Below are positions 44,929-53,798 of a stretch of 64,000 nt of DNA, piece after piece. Under the pieces are notes generated by a model. The model was not told the origin of the DNA. It saw only the letters and a program-made list of their open reading frames with translations, and did not search any database. The stretch comes from Flavobacteriaceae bacterium UBA3339 (lineage in GTDB: Bacteria > Bacteroidota > Bacteroidia > Flavobacteriales > Flavobacteriaceae). The stretch covers positions 211,999 to 275,998 of the forward strand of contig DERN01000010.1 of NCBI GenBank assembly GCA_002360925.1. The letters are read 5' to 3'. The position numbers and the translations under genes are program-made. Position 1 is the stretch's first letter. The number at the start of each line of letters is the position of its first letter.

Positions 44929-46189
44929 ACATCTAGAAAACCAAAGTGTTATAGCTAATATCGATTGGTTAAGCATATTTCTGTATGCAGCATTAGTTCT
45001 TTTTGGCTGGATGAATATTTATTCTGCCTCATTGCCACTTGAAACAACTTCTATCTTTGATTTAAGTCAAACATACGGAAAGCAAATCTTGTTCATCATT
45101 ATTTCAGTTCCGGTTATTGTCGTTATTTTATCATTAGATGCAAAAGTGTATGAAAAATATGCAATCATTTTTTATATCATCGGAATCATTCTCTTATTAG
45201 GTTTATTTGTTTTCGGAAAATCGATAAAAGGTCAAACTAACTGGTATCAATTTGGCGGAATCAGTTTACAGCCTTCCGAATTTGTCAAAATCAGTACATC
45301 CTTATTATTAGCGAAATACATAAGCGAAAATCAAGCTCCATTTGCAACTTTAAAAGAACAAGCAATTGCAATGGGAATCTTTTTCCTACCGGTATTTTTC
45401 ATCATGTTACAACCCGATACCGGATCTGCTATGATATTCATGATTTTCTTCTTGGTATTATATCGCGAAGGATTTCCTGCTTGGTATTTATGGACAGGAT
45501 TTATAACGATTTTACTTTTCGTTTTTGCCCTTCTTATCAATCCTATTATTTTAATAATTATCATTTTATTAGGCTGTATTCTTCACTTTGTTTACAACAA
45601 AAGCATTCATAGAAACCCGATTGTTTACGGAATATTAGCATTGATTATGTCGGGATTTGTTTTTTCGGTAGATTACGTTTTCGACAATGTTTTAGAACCG
45701 CATCAAAAAGATCGTATAAACGTTTTATTCGGAAATGAAGTCGATTTGAAGAAAGAAGGATACAATTTAAATCAATCAATGATTGCTATTGGATCGGGCG
45801 GATTAACCGGAAAAGGGTTCTTAGAAGGAACACAAACAAAAGGAGGTTTTGTTCCTGAACAACATACCGATTATATTTTTACAACGGTTGGCGAAGAATG
45901 GGGATTTGCAGGAACTATTTTAGTCGTGGCAGCATTTGTTACACTTATTTTACGGATTGTCTATTTGGCAGAAAAACAAAAAAACACATTTGCCCGAGTT
46001 TATGGTTATTGCGTTGCTGCCATTTTGTTTACACACTTTGCAGTAAATGTTTCCATGCTTATCGGTATTTTTCCTACAATCGGAGTTCCATTACCTTTCT
46101 TTTCGTACGGAGGTTCAAGCTTAATTGCCTTTACACTACTCCTTTTTATCTTTTTAAAATTAGATGCCAATAAAGTAAATGAGTGGTAG
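44915..46189 (+). CDS. rodA: Rod shape-determining protein RodA (SEDS glycosyltransferase)
   Basis: A 424-residue polytopic SEDS protein with FGKSIKGQTNWYQFGGISLQPSEF (the conserved large-loop start), QPDTGSAMIF, the catalytic-loop region FVPEQHTDYIFTTVGEEWGF and the C-terminal GIFPTIGVPLPFFSYGGSSL. It polymerises glycan strands for PBP2. It begins at a GTG 14 bases inside mrdA, so translation is coupled. Last gene of the rod-shape cluster. Confidence 0.95.
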   Translation: MVKTKHLENQSVIANIDWLSIFLYAALVLFGWMNIYSASLPLETTSIFDLSQTYGKQILFIIISVPVIVVILSLDAKVYEKYAIIFYIIGIILLLGLFVFGKSIKGQTNWYQFGGISLQPSEFVKISTSLLLAKYISENQAPFATLKEQAIAMGIFFLPVFFIMLQPDTGSAMIFMIFFLVLYREGFPAWYLWTGFITILLFVFALLINPIILIIIILLGCILHFVYNKSIHRNPIVYGILALIMSGFVFSVDYVFDNVLEPHQKDRINVLFGNEVDLKKEGYNLNQSMIAIGSGGLTGKGFLEGTQTKGGFVPEQHTDYIFTTVGEEWGFAGTILVVAAFVTLILRIVYLAEKQKNTFARVYGYCVAAILFTHFAVNVSMLIGIFPTIGVPLPFFSYGGSSLIAFTLLLFIFLKLDANKVNEW

Positions 46190-46240
46190 GTATTGGCACA
46201 CATTTTGACTATATTTAAACATTATTCAATTAATAAATTC

Positions 46241-46906
46241 ATGAAGAAATCCATTTTAGTATTAGGCGTAATTTTAGGTGTTAACTTCGCTGCAACTGCT
46301 CAGGAAGAACCTAAAACGGAAACTACAATTTCAACAACACAAACAGCAGATCAAACACCAGAAGGAACTATGCTACAAGAAAAAGCAACAACTTCTGTAA
46401 GCGAAAATCAGCAAACAACAAATACTACGCAACAAACAACAACGACAACAAATAATAAAAAAGCTAACTACGAAGAAGAAATTCTAAAAGCAGAAAAAGC
46501 GAAACAAAAAGCTGAGGAAAAAATGGCGAAAGATGCTGAAAAAGCGGCTAAAGCATCAAAGAAAAAAGCCGAAGCTGAAGCAAAAGCAGCTCAAAAGAAG
46601 CAAAAAGCTTTAGAAAAAGCTCAAAAGGCGCAAATAAAAGCAGATAAAAAAGAAGCTAAAAAAATTCAGGCTGTTGCTAAAGCAAATAAAAACTTACATA
46701 AAGCAGAAGATGACCTTCGTAAAGCTGAGTTAAAGTTACAAGATGCTACAAACACATACGAACGTAAAAAGTTAAAAAACAAATTCTCGCAAGAGCAAGA
46801 AATAAAAGAACGTTCTAAATTAGTGAAATTAGAGACTAAAGTTTCGGAATTAAAACTTAAAGTAAACAAACAACAATTAGAGTTAAAAAAAGCCGAAATC
46901 AAATAA
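46241..46906 (+). CDS. Secreted Lys/Ala-rich coiled-coil protein
   Basis: A 221-residue protein with a Sec signal peptide (MKKSILVLGVILGVNFAATAQ), then a Thr/Gln-rich low-complexity segment (about 22-75) and a long charged helix of Ala, Lys and Glu repeats (about 76-221) of TolA-like appearance. The strong coiled coil suggests an elongated periplasmic structural or linker protein. No family is recognised. I start at ATG 46241, since the 16 codons before it do not look like protein and would bury the signal peptide. Confidence 0.75.
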   Translation: MKKSILVLGVILGVNFAATAQEEPKTETTISTTQTADQTPEGTMLQEKATTSVSENQQTTNTTQQTTTTTNNKKANYEEEILKAEKAKQKAEEKMAKDAEKAAKASKKKAEAEAKAAQKKQKALEKAQKAQIKADKKEAKKIQAVAKANKNLHKAEDDLRKAELKLQDATNTYERKKLKNKFSQEQEIKERSKLVKLETKVSELKLKVNKQQLELKKAEIK

Positions 46907-46915
46907 TAATATTAG

Positions 46916-46948
46916 AATCCTTAAACAATTAGTTTAGGGATTTTTTTT
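46916..46948 (+). terminator. Rho-independent terminator after the coiled-coil gene
   Basis: AATCCTTAAAC and GTTTAGGGATT arms with one G-T pair, loop of five bases and eight T. Confidence 0.8.
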
Positions 46949-47028
46949 ATTTATCAAGATCTAAAAATTCCACTAAAAACAAAAAATATTTAATGTCTTT
47001 ACCTTACATTTGATTAAATTCATTTATT

Positions 47029-47145
47029 ATGCAATATGTATATTTGGCACTTGCTGCCATGGTTTTTGTTTTATTTGCATACAAGAAGATGACTGCTTCT
47101 AAAAAAACAGATGAGTATCTTCCGAAGAAAGATAAAAACGAATAA
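47029..47145 (+). CDS. Small single-span membrane protein (38 residues)
   Basis: An ATG-to-TAA frame of 38 codons: a hydrophobic helix (about 2-18, VYLALAAMVFVLFAY) followed by a Lys-rich, hydrophilic tail (KKMTASKKTDEYLPKKDKNE). It sits between two terminators in an otherwise empty gap. A positive-inside helix with a charged tail and an immediately following hairpin supports a real small protein. No homologue is recognised. Confidence 0.5.
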   Translation: MQYVYLALAAMVFVLFAYKKMTASKKTDEYLPKKDKNE

Positions 47146-47147
47146 AA

Positions 47148-47190
47148 AAATGGGACTGTATTAAGAAAATATAGTCCCATTTTATATAAC
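47148..47190. terminator. Terminator between the small protein and the outer-membrane protein gene
   Basis: TGGGACT and AGTCCCA arms within a longer partly paired stem, A-rich on the left and T-rich on the right, so it can act in both directions. Confidence 0.65.
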
Positions 47191-47201
47191 GTAAATTAAG
47201 A

Positions 47202-47816
47202 TTATTGTCCTAATCGAACTTGAACACCCAATCCTACATTAAAATAACTTCCAGATCCTTGTTTTATTCCTAAACCATTAAATCCGTAATCTTGACTAAA
47301 CTGGTTTACAAAAGTTCCGTCTAAAAATACAGCAACTCGTGGAGAAAAATTATATTTAGGCATAATACCTATTTGAGCAACACCAGCCATATCTTTTTTA
47401 GAAGCTGCTTCACTTTTTCCCGAAGCTAATCCAAAACCTGCGTGAGCCGTAACTTCAAAATCGCTTGCTGCTTCTTTATTAATAGCCGTTAAAACATTGT
47501 AAGTTGCTTCAAGAACCAATTTACTGTATTTAACTCCTACATTGTCTATATCTTTATGTTTGAAATTAGAACTCGCAAACGAACCTCTAACTCCCCAAAC
47601 CTCATCTATATGATAAGTTATTCCGAATTGAAAAAAATTAAATCCGCTAAAATCGCTTGTTTTAATTCCTTCTTTCGGGCTTAATGCAGAATTTAATCCG
47701 TATTGTCCTTCAACACTTAAATTATTCCAAATTCCGTTCGATGTTTGTGCATTTACAAACTGAGCCGCTATTAGAAAGCAACCAGTCATAAAAATGTTTC
47801 TCACTTTTTTACTCAT
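47202..47816 (-). CDS. Outer-membrane beta-barrel protein
   Basis: A 204-residue protein with a signal peptide (FMTGCFLIAAQFVNAQ, cleaved near 23) and alternating hydrophobic strands, ending in the typical barrel strand YFNVGLGVQVRLGQ. The size predicts eight strands, like OmpA/OmpX-type or flavobacterial porin-family proteins. The ligand is unknown. Likely transcribed alone. Confidence 0.75.
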   Translation of the reverse strand: MSKKVRNIFMTGCFLIAAQFVNAQTSNGIWNNLSVEGQYGLNSALSPKEGIKTSDFSGFNFFQFGITYHIDEVWGVRGSFASSNFKHKDIDNVGVKYSKLVLEATYNVLTAINKEAASDFEVTAHAGFGLASGKSEAASKKDMAGVAQIGIMPKYNFSPRVAVFLDGTFVNQFSQDYGFNGLGIKQGSGSYFNVGLGVQVRLGQ

Positions 47817-47925
47817 AAAATTGTTGATTTTTGTTTAATTATAGTTTAACGTTTATTTTATTTGTTTAGTATTTGTAAAACTACATATAATTTAAAACCT
47901 TCCAAATAATATGAGATCATATTGC

Positions 47926-47933
47926 TATTTTTG
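47926..47933 (+). promoter_or_regulatory. Predicted -7 promoter element, deciding the next gene's start
   Basis: TATTTTTG, an exact TAnnTTTG match, 13 bases before ATG 47947. It lies downstream of an earlier in-frame ATG at 47911, which could not be on this transcript. Confidence 0.45.
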
Positions 47934-47946
47934 CAAAAAAATTAAA

Positions 47947-48735
47947 ATGAAAAAATTTACAATATTGGTTTTTGCATTAGCTTCTTTTACGGTCAATGCT
48001 CAAACTATTTCAAACAATTTATCCGGATATTTTCAAAACAGTAAAAAAGATGCCCTTTATTCGAGCATTTATTTAGATGGAAAAGGTCATGCTCTTATTA
48101 ACGATTCGTTTTCTGCCGAATATTTTCAGAAAGAAGATACTTTATATGTATTTCCAGATAAAAGCGTATTTATCTTTAAATTAGAAAAAGGGAAGTTAAA
48201 AGGATTAAGTTCTTGGGTAGAAAAAAATACGTTTAAGCAAACTACAGCTCCAAATGAAGAAGATATCGCTCCTTTTGATTCATATAAGATAGATCCTGAA
48301 TTATTGTACGAATATTATAAATTGAATTATACCGACGAAACGGATGAAGTTAGTTTTTATGCTTTCGAGAATGAACAAGATTATCTAGAAAAAGCGGAAG
48401 AATTATGTAATAAAGGACTTACAAGTGCTTGCGGAGCATATTTTGGAATGTTGTATATAGAATCTTCTGGCGGATTATCGAATATTTTGGGAGAGAACGA
48501 AGAAGCTTCTTTTAAAGAAAATCCTAAAATGGAAAAAATTGCCAATAAAATGATTTCGCTTAACGATATGCGAGGTTATTCTTTATTAGGTTCGTATTAT
48601 TATGCTTTAGGAAACACAGACAAAGCAATGGAGCTTTATAATGAAGGTGCAGAAAAAGGAGATTATAATTCTAATTTAATCCTCATGGAACAAGAATTAA
48701 ACAAAATGATCGACGAATACGAAGAAACTGAATAA
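47947..48735 (+). CDS. Secreted protein with Sel1/TPR-like repeats, function unknown
   Basis: A 262-residue protein with a signal peptide (MKKFTILVFALASFTVNAQ). The first half (about 20-110) is beta-prone. The second half holds Sel1-like helix pairs: AEELCNKGLTSACGAYFGMLY near 143-163 and YSLLGSYYYALGNTDKAMELYNEGAEKG near 209-236. Such solenoids bind protein partners. I start at ATG 47947; the 12 residues before it precede the predicted promoter. Confidence 0.7.
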   Translation: MKKFTILVFALASFTVNAQTISNNLSGYFQNSKKDALYSSIYLDGKGHALINDSFSAEYFQKEDTLYVFPDKSVFIFKLEKGKLKGLSSWVEKNTFKQTTAPNEEDIAPFDSYKIDPELLYEYYKLNYTDETDEVSFYAFENEQDYLEKAEELCNKGLTSACGAYFGMLYIESSGGLSNILGENEEASFKENPKMEKIANKMISLNDMRGYSLLGSYYYALGNTDKAMELYNEGAEKGDYNSNLILMEQELNKMIDEYEETE

Positions 48736-48752
48736 CAAAACACCTTAACATA

Positions 48753-48790
48753 AAAACCTTTGATTAAATTCAGAGGTTTTCTTATTTATA
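48753..48790 (+). terminator. Rho-independent terminator after the Sel1-like gene
   Basis: AAAACCTTTGA and TCAGAGGTTTT arms with one G-T pair and a six-base loop, followed by a T-rich tail. Confidence 0.7.
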
Positions 48791-48925
48791 ACCTAAACCA
48801 TTTTATTAGTTAAATTTTACATTAAACCAATATTCGATTGATTTCTGTAACCTTTTCATAATCATAGCAAAACCTTCAAGTAAGAAGCTCTTCTTTATTT
48901 TGTAGAAAATAAAAAACTACTTAAA

Positions 48926-51724
48926 ATGAAGAAAAATTACTTTTTAGTAGCTGCTCTTTTTTCCATTGCAACTTACGCTCAGAATGGAGTTATCTCAGGA
49001 AAAGTGACAGACGGAGACAATAAATTCTCACTTCCGGGAGCTACTTTAAAAATCGAAAACTCAAAAAAATACACAGTTTCAGATCAAAACGGAACGTACG
49101 AGTTTTTAAATCTTCCAGAAGGAACTTATACTGTTTATATAGAATATATTGGTTATTCTACAGCTTCTAAAGAAATCGTAGTTTCGGGAAATCATACAAC
49201 TGTTGCAAATTTTGAATTATTTGCCGGATCTGAAGAGTTAGACGAAATTGTAATTGTCGGCGACTTTTTAAGAGGACAGGCAAAAGCATTAAATCAACAA
49301 CGAAACAATCCAAATATTACCAATATTATCTCGTCTGATCAAGTTGGACGTTTTCCCGATGCCAATATTGGCGATGCGTTAAAACGTGTTCCGGGAATCA
49401 CAATGCAAAACGATCAAGGTGAAGCGCGTAATATTATTGTTCGCGGTTTATCTCCCGAACTAAACTCGGTAATGTTAAACGGAGATCGAATTCCTTCTGC
49501 CGAAGGCGATAACCGAAATGTTCAAATGGATTTAATTCCTTCGGATATGATTTCTTCAATCGAAGTAAATAAAACCTTAACTCCGGATATGGATGCCGAT
49601 GCAATTGGCGGATCTGTTAACTTAATTACACGCGCTGTTCCAAATCGCGAACGAATTTCGGCAACAATTTCGGGTGGTTATGCTCCCATTCGCGACAAAG
49701 GTTTGTACAATGGTTCGTTTATTTACGGAAATCGTTTTGCAAACGATAAATTAGGAATTATTGCTTCGGGAACTTGGCAATCGCAAAATTTTGGTTCTGA
49801 TAATGTAGAAGCCGTTTGGGATAAAGATGATAACGGAAATGCTTTTGTTTCGGAAATGGATATTCGTAAATATGATGTTCAACGTGTAAGAAGAAGTTTT
49901 TCATTAAGTTCTGATTATATATTTAACGAAAACAACCGAATCGATTTTAGCGCAATGTATAATTGGCGCGATGATCGCGAAAACCGTTATAGAACACGTT
50001 ACAGAGATTTAGAATTACAAGACGACGGAACATATACAGGAGAAATTCGTCGTGAAACAAAAGGCGGAATCGATAATAATCGTAATAAAAATGCTCGTTT
50101 AGAAGATCAAAGAGTTCTAAACTTTTCATTACGAGGAGAACATCTTTTATCCGCGAAAATGGATATGGATTGGTCGGTTTCATATTCTAAAGCAAGCGAA
50201 GATCGTCCGAATGAGCGTTATATCGATTTTAGAATGAAAAACGCCGTGATGAACGAGGACATTACCAATGGAAACAAACCTCATGTTTTTGTTGTAAATG
50301 GCGAAGATCCAAAAGATTTCAGTTTGCGTAAAATCACCGAAAATCATGATTATACGGAAGAAGACGAAATCGGAGCAAAAATCAATTTCCGTGTTCCGTT
50401 TTCTGTGATCGAAAATGAAAAAGGTCGTTTACGTTTCGGAGCCCGTTTAAGATTAAAAAACAAAAAACGCGATAATATTTTCTACGAATACGAACCAATA
50501 AACAAATGGGGAAATTTAGCAGATACTCCTAATGTTTTCTGGAGTGGAAACGACTTTAATCCGGGTTCTCAATATGTTCCGGGTTATTTTGTAAGTAACA
50601 GTTATTTAGGCTCGTTAGATTTATACAATGCCGATTTATTTGATTCTTCCCTTCAACCTTCAGAATTCCTTTCGCAAAATTACAAAGCTAAAGAAAGAAT
50701 TACAGCAGGTTACCTTCGCTGGGATCAAGATTTTAATTCAAAAACTTCGATCATTGCCGGAATTCGTTTAGAACACACCGCTATAGATTATACCGGAAAT
50801 TATATTATGGACGAAGAAGATTTGGTTGGCGAAATTAAAAACGAAAACGATTATTTAAATGTATTGCCAAGTGTTACATTAAAAAACAAAATCAACGAAA
50901 ACTTTATTCTTCGTGCAGCTGTAACAACAAGTTTGGCGCGTCCTAATTACTATAATTTGGCGCCTTATGTTAACGCAATTCCAGCAGATTCTGAAATTGC
51001 TGCCGGAAACCCGAATCTAAAAGCAACATATGCAACCAACTTTGATGTTATGGCAGAAAACTATTTCGAAAACATCGGAATTGTTTCAGCAGGTGCGTTT
51101 TATAAAAACTTAGACAACTTTATTTATACCTACAATAATTCAGTTTTTACAGCCGATGATTTTGCTTCTCAATTTCCAAATGTTGCCAATCCGATTCCTA
51201 CAGGAGAAAAATGGGAATTTACACAAGCAAGAAACGGCGACAAAGTAAGCGTTTACGGATTTGAAGTAGCTTTTCAGCGCCAGTTAGACTTCCTTCCTGG
51301 TAATTTCTTTAAAAACTTAGGAGTTTATGCAAACTATACTTTTACAAAATCTGAAGCAAAAGGAATTACAAATGAAGATGGCGAAGCAAGAACAGGTTTA
51401 GGTTTGCCACGAACAGCGCCGCATATGTTAAATGGATCGTTGGCTTGGGAAAACAACAAATTCTCGGCACGTTTGTCGGCCAACTTCACTTCGGCTTATT
51501 TAGATGAAATCGGCGGAAACGAATTCGAAGACAGCTATTACGACAAACAATTCTTTTTAGACTTTAATATGTCGTATAAATTCATGCAAAATTGGCGTGT
51601 GTTTTTCGAAGCAAACAACTTAACAAACCAACCTTTGCGTTATTATCAAGGCGAATCAAATCGCATGAAACAATTAGAATATTACCAATCTAGATTTACT
51701 TTAGGTGTTAAATACGACTTTTAA
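48926..51724 (+). CDS. TonB-dependent outer-membrane receptor (organic phosphate/phytate operon)
   Basis: A 932-residue receptor: signal peptide to about residue 18, a CarboxypepD_reg-like domain (about 20-95, GVISGKVTDGDNKFSLPGAT), a plug (about 115-235, including RGLSPELNSVMLNGDRIP and AIGGSVNLITR) and a beta barrel ending RFTLGVKYDF. It imports a large substrate with TonB energy. The next two genes encode a phosphoesterase and a phytase within 3 bases or overlapping, so the cargo is inferred to be phytate or another phosphate ester. No SusD partner is present. Confidence 0.92.
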   Translation: MKKNYFLVAALFSIATYAQNGVISGKVTDGDNKFSLPGATLKIENSKKYTVSDQNGTYEFLNLPEGTYTVYIEYIGYSTASKEIVVSGNHTTVANFELFAGSEELDEIVIVGDFLRGQAKALNQQRNNPNITNIISSDQVGRFPDANIGDALKRVPGITMQNDQGEARNIIVRGLSPELNSVMLNGDRIPSAEGDNRNVQMDLIPSDMISSIEVNKTLTPDMDADAIGGSVNLITRAVPNRERISATISGGYAPIRDKGLYNGSFIYGNRFANDKLGIIASGTWQSQNFGSDNVEAVWDKDDNGNAFVSEMDIRKYDVQRVRRSFSLSSDYIFNENNRIDFSAMYNWRDDRENRYRTRYRDLELQDDGTYTGEIRRETKGGIDNNRNKNARLEDQRVLNFSLRGEHLLSAKMDMDWSVSYSKASEDRPNERYIDFRMKNAVMNEDITNGNKPHVFVVNGEDPKDFSLRKITENHDYTEEDEIGAKINFRVPFSVIENEKGRLRFGARLRLKNKKRDNIFYEYEPINKWGNLADTPNVFWSGNDFNPGSQYVPGYFVSNSYLGSLDLYNADLFDSSLQPSEFLSQNYKAKERITAGYLRWDQDFNSKTSIIAGIRLEHTAIDYTGNYIMDEEDLVGEIKNENDYLNVLPSVTLKNKINENFILRAAVTTSLARPNYYNLAPYVNAIPADSEIAAGNPNLKATYATNFDVMAENYFENIGIVSAGAFYKNLDNFIYTYNNSVFTADDFASQFPNVANPIPTGEKWEFTQARNGDKVSVYGFEVAFQRQLDFLPGNFFKNLGVYANYTFTKSEAKGITNEDGEARTGLGLPRTAPHMLNGSLAWENNKFSARLSANFTSAYLDEIGGNEFEDSYYDKQFFLDFNMSYKFMQNWRVFFEANNLTNQPLRYYQGESNRMKQLEYYQSRFTLGVKYDF

Positions 51725-51727
51725 AAA

Positions 51728-52720
51728 ATGATAAAACACATAATATCTTTATTAATTTTTATAGGAGTTAGTTTTTATTCGTATGCTCAGGAACGTCCTG
51801 ATCATACGCTTAATAATGTAGCTCATGAACACGACGATATTCGTTCTGAAAAGAATGGAATTTCGTTTTTAGCGATTGGTGACTTTGGTCGCCACGGAGC
51901 TTTTACTCAGAAAGAAGTTGCCCGAGATATGGGAACTGTTGCAGAATTATTAGATTTAAATTTCACGATTTCGGTAGGAGATAATTTTTATCCAACCGGA
52001 GTTCAAAGTACACAGGATTATCAATGGATTTCTTCGTTCGAATCTATTTATACACATCATTTATTACACGAATCTTGGTTTGTTGCTTTAGGAAATCACG
52101 ATTATGAAGGAAATTCGCAAGCGCAAATCGATTATACAAATGTTTCGAGAAGATGGGAAATGCCCGATCGTTATTTCGAAAAAATGATCCAAATCGACAA
52201 AGGAAAATATCTTCAGTTGCTGATTATTGATACCAATCCGTTTATTTCTAAATATCAAAAGAACACTTCCAAATATCTTGGAATTGACGAACAAGATACT
52301 CAAAAACAATTAATTTGGTTAGAAACTAAATTAAAAAATAACAATCCGGAAATTGTTTGGCGAATTGTTGTTGGACATCATCCACTATATTCGGGCGGAA
52401 AAAGAAAAGCAGATAAAGAAACTGTTGAAATTCAAAATATATTTGAGCCTGTTTTAGAAAAATATAAAGTTGATGCTTACATATGCGGACATGAACACGA
52501 TTTACAAATCATTCGAAAAAACAAAAAACATTTGACACAGTTTTTGTCTGGCGCAGGAAGCGAACTTAGAGAAACCGGAACAACAGAAGGCACTTTGTTT
52601 GCCGAATCGGTTCCTGGGTTTATGGCTTTTACCTTAACAAATAACGTTTTAAAGGCTTATGTGATACAATCTAATAAAAACGATTTTAAAGTAATTTATA
52701 AAACCGAAATCAAGAAATGA
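51728..52720 (+). CDS. Secreted purple-acid-phosphatase-like metallophosphoesterase
   Basis: A 330-residue periplasmic enzyme with a signal peptide (to about 20). All metal-site motifs are in order: GDFG 51-54, GDNFY 84-88, GNHD 122-125, GHHP 216-219 and GHEHD 254-258. The pattern is that of tartrate-resistant acid phosphatase, which releases phosphate from monoesters. It starts 3 bases after the receptor stop and its end overlaps the phytase start (ATGA), so the three are one operon. Confidence 0.9.
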   Translation: MIKHIISLLIFIGVSFYSYAQERPDHTLNNVAHEHDDIRSEKNGISFLAIGDFGRHGAFTQKEVARDMGTVAELLDLNFTISVGDNFYPTGVQSTQDYQWISSFESIYTHHLLHESWFVALGNHDYEGNSQAQIDYTNVSRRWEMPDRYFEKMIQIDKGKYLQLLIIDTNPFISKYQKNTSKYLGIDEQDTQKQLIWLETKLKNNNPEIVWRIVVGHHPLYSGGKRKADKETVEIQNIFEPVLEKYKVDAYICGHEHDLQIIRKNKKHLTQFLSGAGSELRETGTTEGTLFAESVPGFMAFTLTNNVLKAYVIQSNKNDFKVIYKTEIKK

Positions 52721-53772
52721 AACAAAATATCTTCCTTTTATTCTTAGCTTCTTTTGCCATTTCATGTGGTTCAAAATTAGCTTCTGTTCCAAAAAACGCG
52801 CTTATTCCAAGCGTTATAACCGAAACAACGCCAAACGATACAGATGATCCTGCAATTTGGATTAACAAAAAAAATCCTGCAGAATCGTTAATCATCGGAA
52901 CCGATAAAGAAGAAGTTATTGGCGGTTTATATGCATACAATTTACAAGGAAAAATTGTAAACAAAGTGTATCCAATGGATCGACCAAACAATGTAGATAT
53001 TGCTTATGATTTTACGTTAAAAGGAAAAAAAATCGATATTGCTGTTGTAACCGAACGCAAAAAAAATGTAATCCGTATTTTTTCGCTTCCCGATTTAAAA
53101 CCAATTGATAATGGAGGAATTTTGGTTTTTGAAGATTCGGATCAAAAAGATCCGATGGGAATTGCATTATACACAAATCCTAAAAACGCAAAAACATATG
53201 CTGTTGTTGGTAGAAAAGAAGGTCCTTCTGGCGAATATTTATATCAATATGACTTGTTGGATAGAAACGGAATTGTTGAAGCAAAACTGATTCGGAAATT
53301 CGGGAACTATTCGGGTAAAAAAGAAATAGAAGCTATTGCAGTAGATAACGAATTAGGTTTTATTTATTATTCTGATGAAACAGCGGGAATTCGTAAATAT
53401 TATGCTGATCCGGAAAAAGGAAACGGAGAATTAGCCTTTTTTGGTCAGAAAGATTTTAAACGCGATCATGAAGGAATTGCTTTGTATAAAACCAATGCTA
53501 AAAATGGCTATTTATTAATTTCGGATCAACAAGCAAATCACTTTGTTGTGTATAAAAGAGAAGGCGAAACAAATAATGCACACGAACACAAAATGATTGC
53601 TAAAATTCCATTTTCGTCTGTTGAATGTGATGGAGCTGATGCAGTGAATTTTAATTTCGGAGCTCCTTTTACTAACGGAATTTTTGTTGCAATGAGTAAC
53701 GGAAAAGTTTTTCAATATTACGATTGGAATATCATTCAAGAAGAAATAGATAAACAACAACAAAACAAATAA
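52717..53772 (+). CDS. Beta-propeller phytase (3-phytase) lipoprotein
   Basis: A 351-residue lipoprotein (FAISCGSK, Cys about 17) of the beta-propeller phytase family. Visible blocks are DDPAIWINKKNPAESLIIGTDKE (about 42-64), MDRPNNVDIAYDF (about 88-100), DSDQKDPMGIALY, RKFGNYSGKKEIEAIAVDNELGFIYYSDE and DGADAVNF. These acidic clusters bind the Ca2+ that positions phytate. It removes phosphates from inositol hexakisphosphate, and the acid phosphatase can finish lower esters. Lipid anchoring suggests action at the cell surface or periplasm next to the receptor. Confidence 0.92.
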   Translation: MKQNIFLLFLASFAISCGSKLASVPKNALIPSVITETTPNDTDDPAIWINKKNPAESLIIGTDKEEVIGGLYAYNLQGKIVNKVYPMDRPNNVDIAYDFTLKGKKIDIAVVTERKKNVIRIFSLPDLKPIDNGGILVFEDSDQKDPMGIALYTNPKNAKTYAVVGRKEGPSGEYLYQYDLLDRNGIVEAKLIRKFGNYSGKKEIEAIAVDNELGFIYYSDETAGIRKYYADPEKGNGELAFFGQKDFKRDHEGIALYKTNAKNGYLLISDQQANHFVVYKREGETNNAHEHKMIAKIPFSSVECDGADAVNFNFGAPFTNGIFVAMSNGKVFQYYDWNIIQEEIDKQQQNK

Positions 53773-53798
53773 AAAATCCGGCAATTGCCGGATTTTTT
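53771..53798. terminator. Bidirectional terminator between the phytase operon and the UspA gene
   Basis: A perfect 28-base palindrome: A run, TCCGGCAATTGCCGGA, T run. It overlaps both stop codons by a few bases. Confidence 0.85.

Noticed and set aside
48790..48925. Pho-type operator before the phytase operon
   Set aside because: A TGTAACCTTTTCATAA stretch is loosely reminiscent of a Pho box, but the match is too weak and Bacteroidota operators differ.
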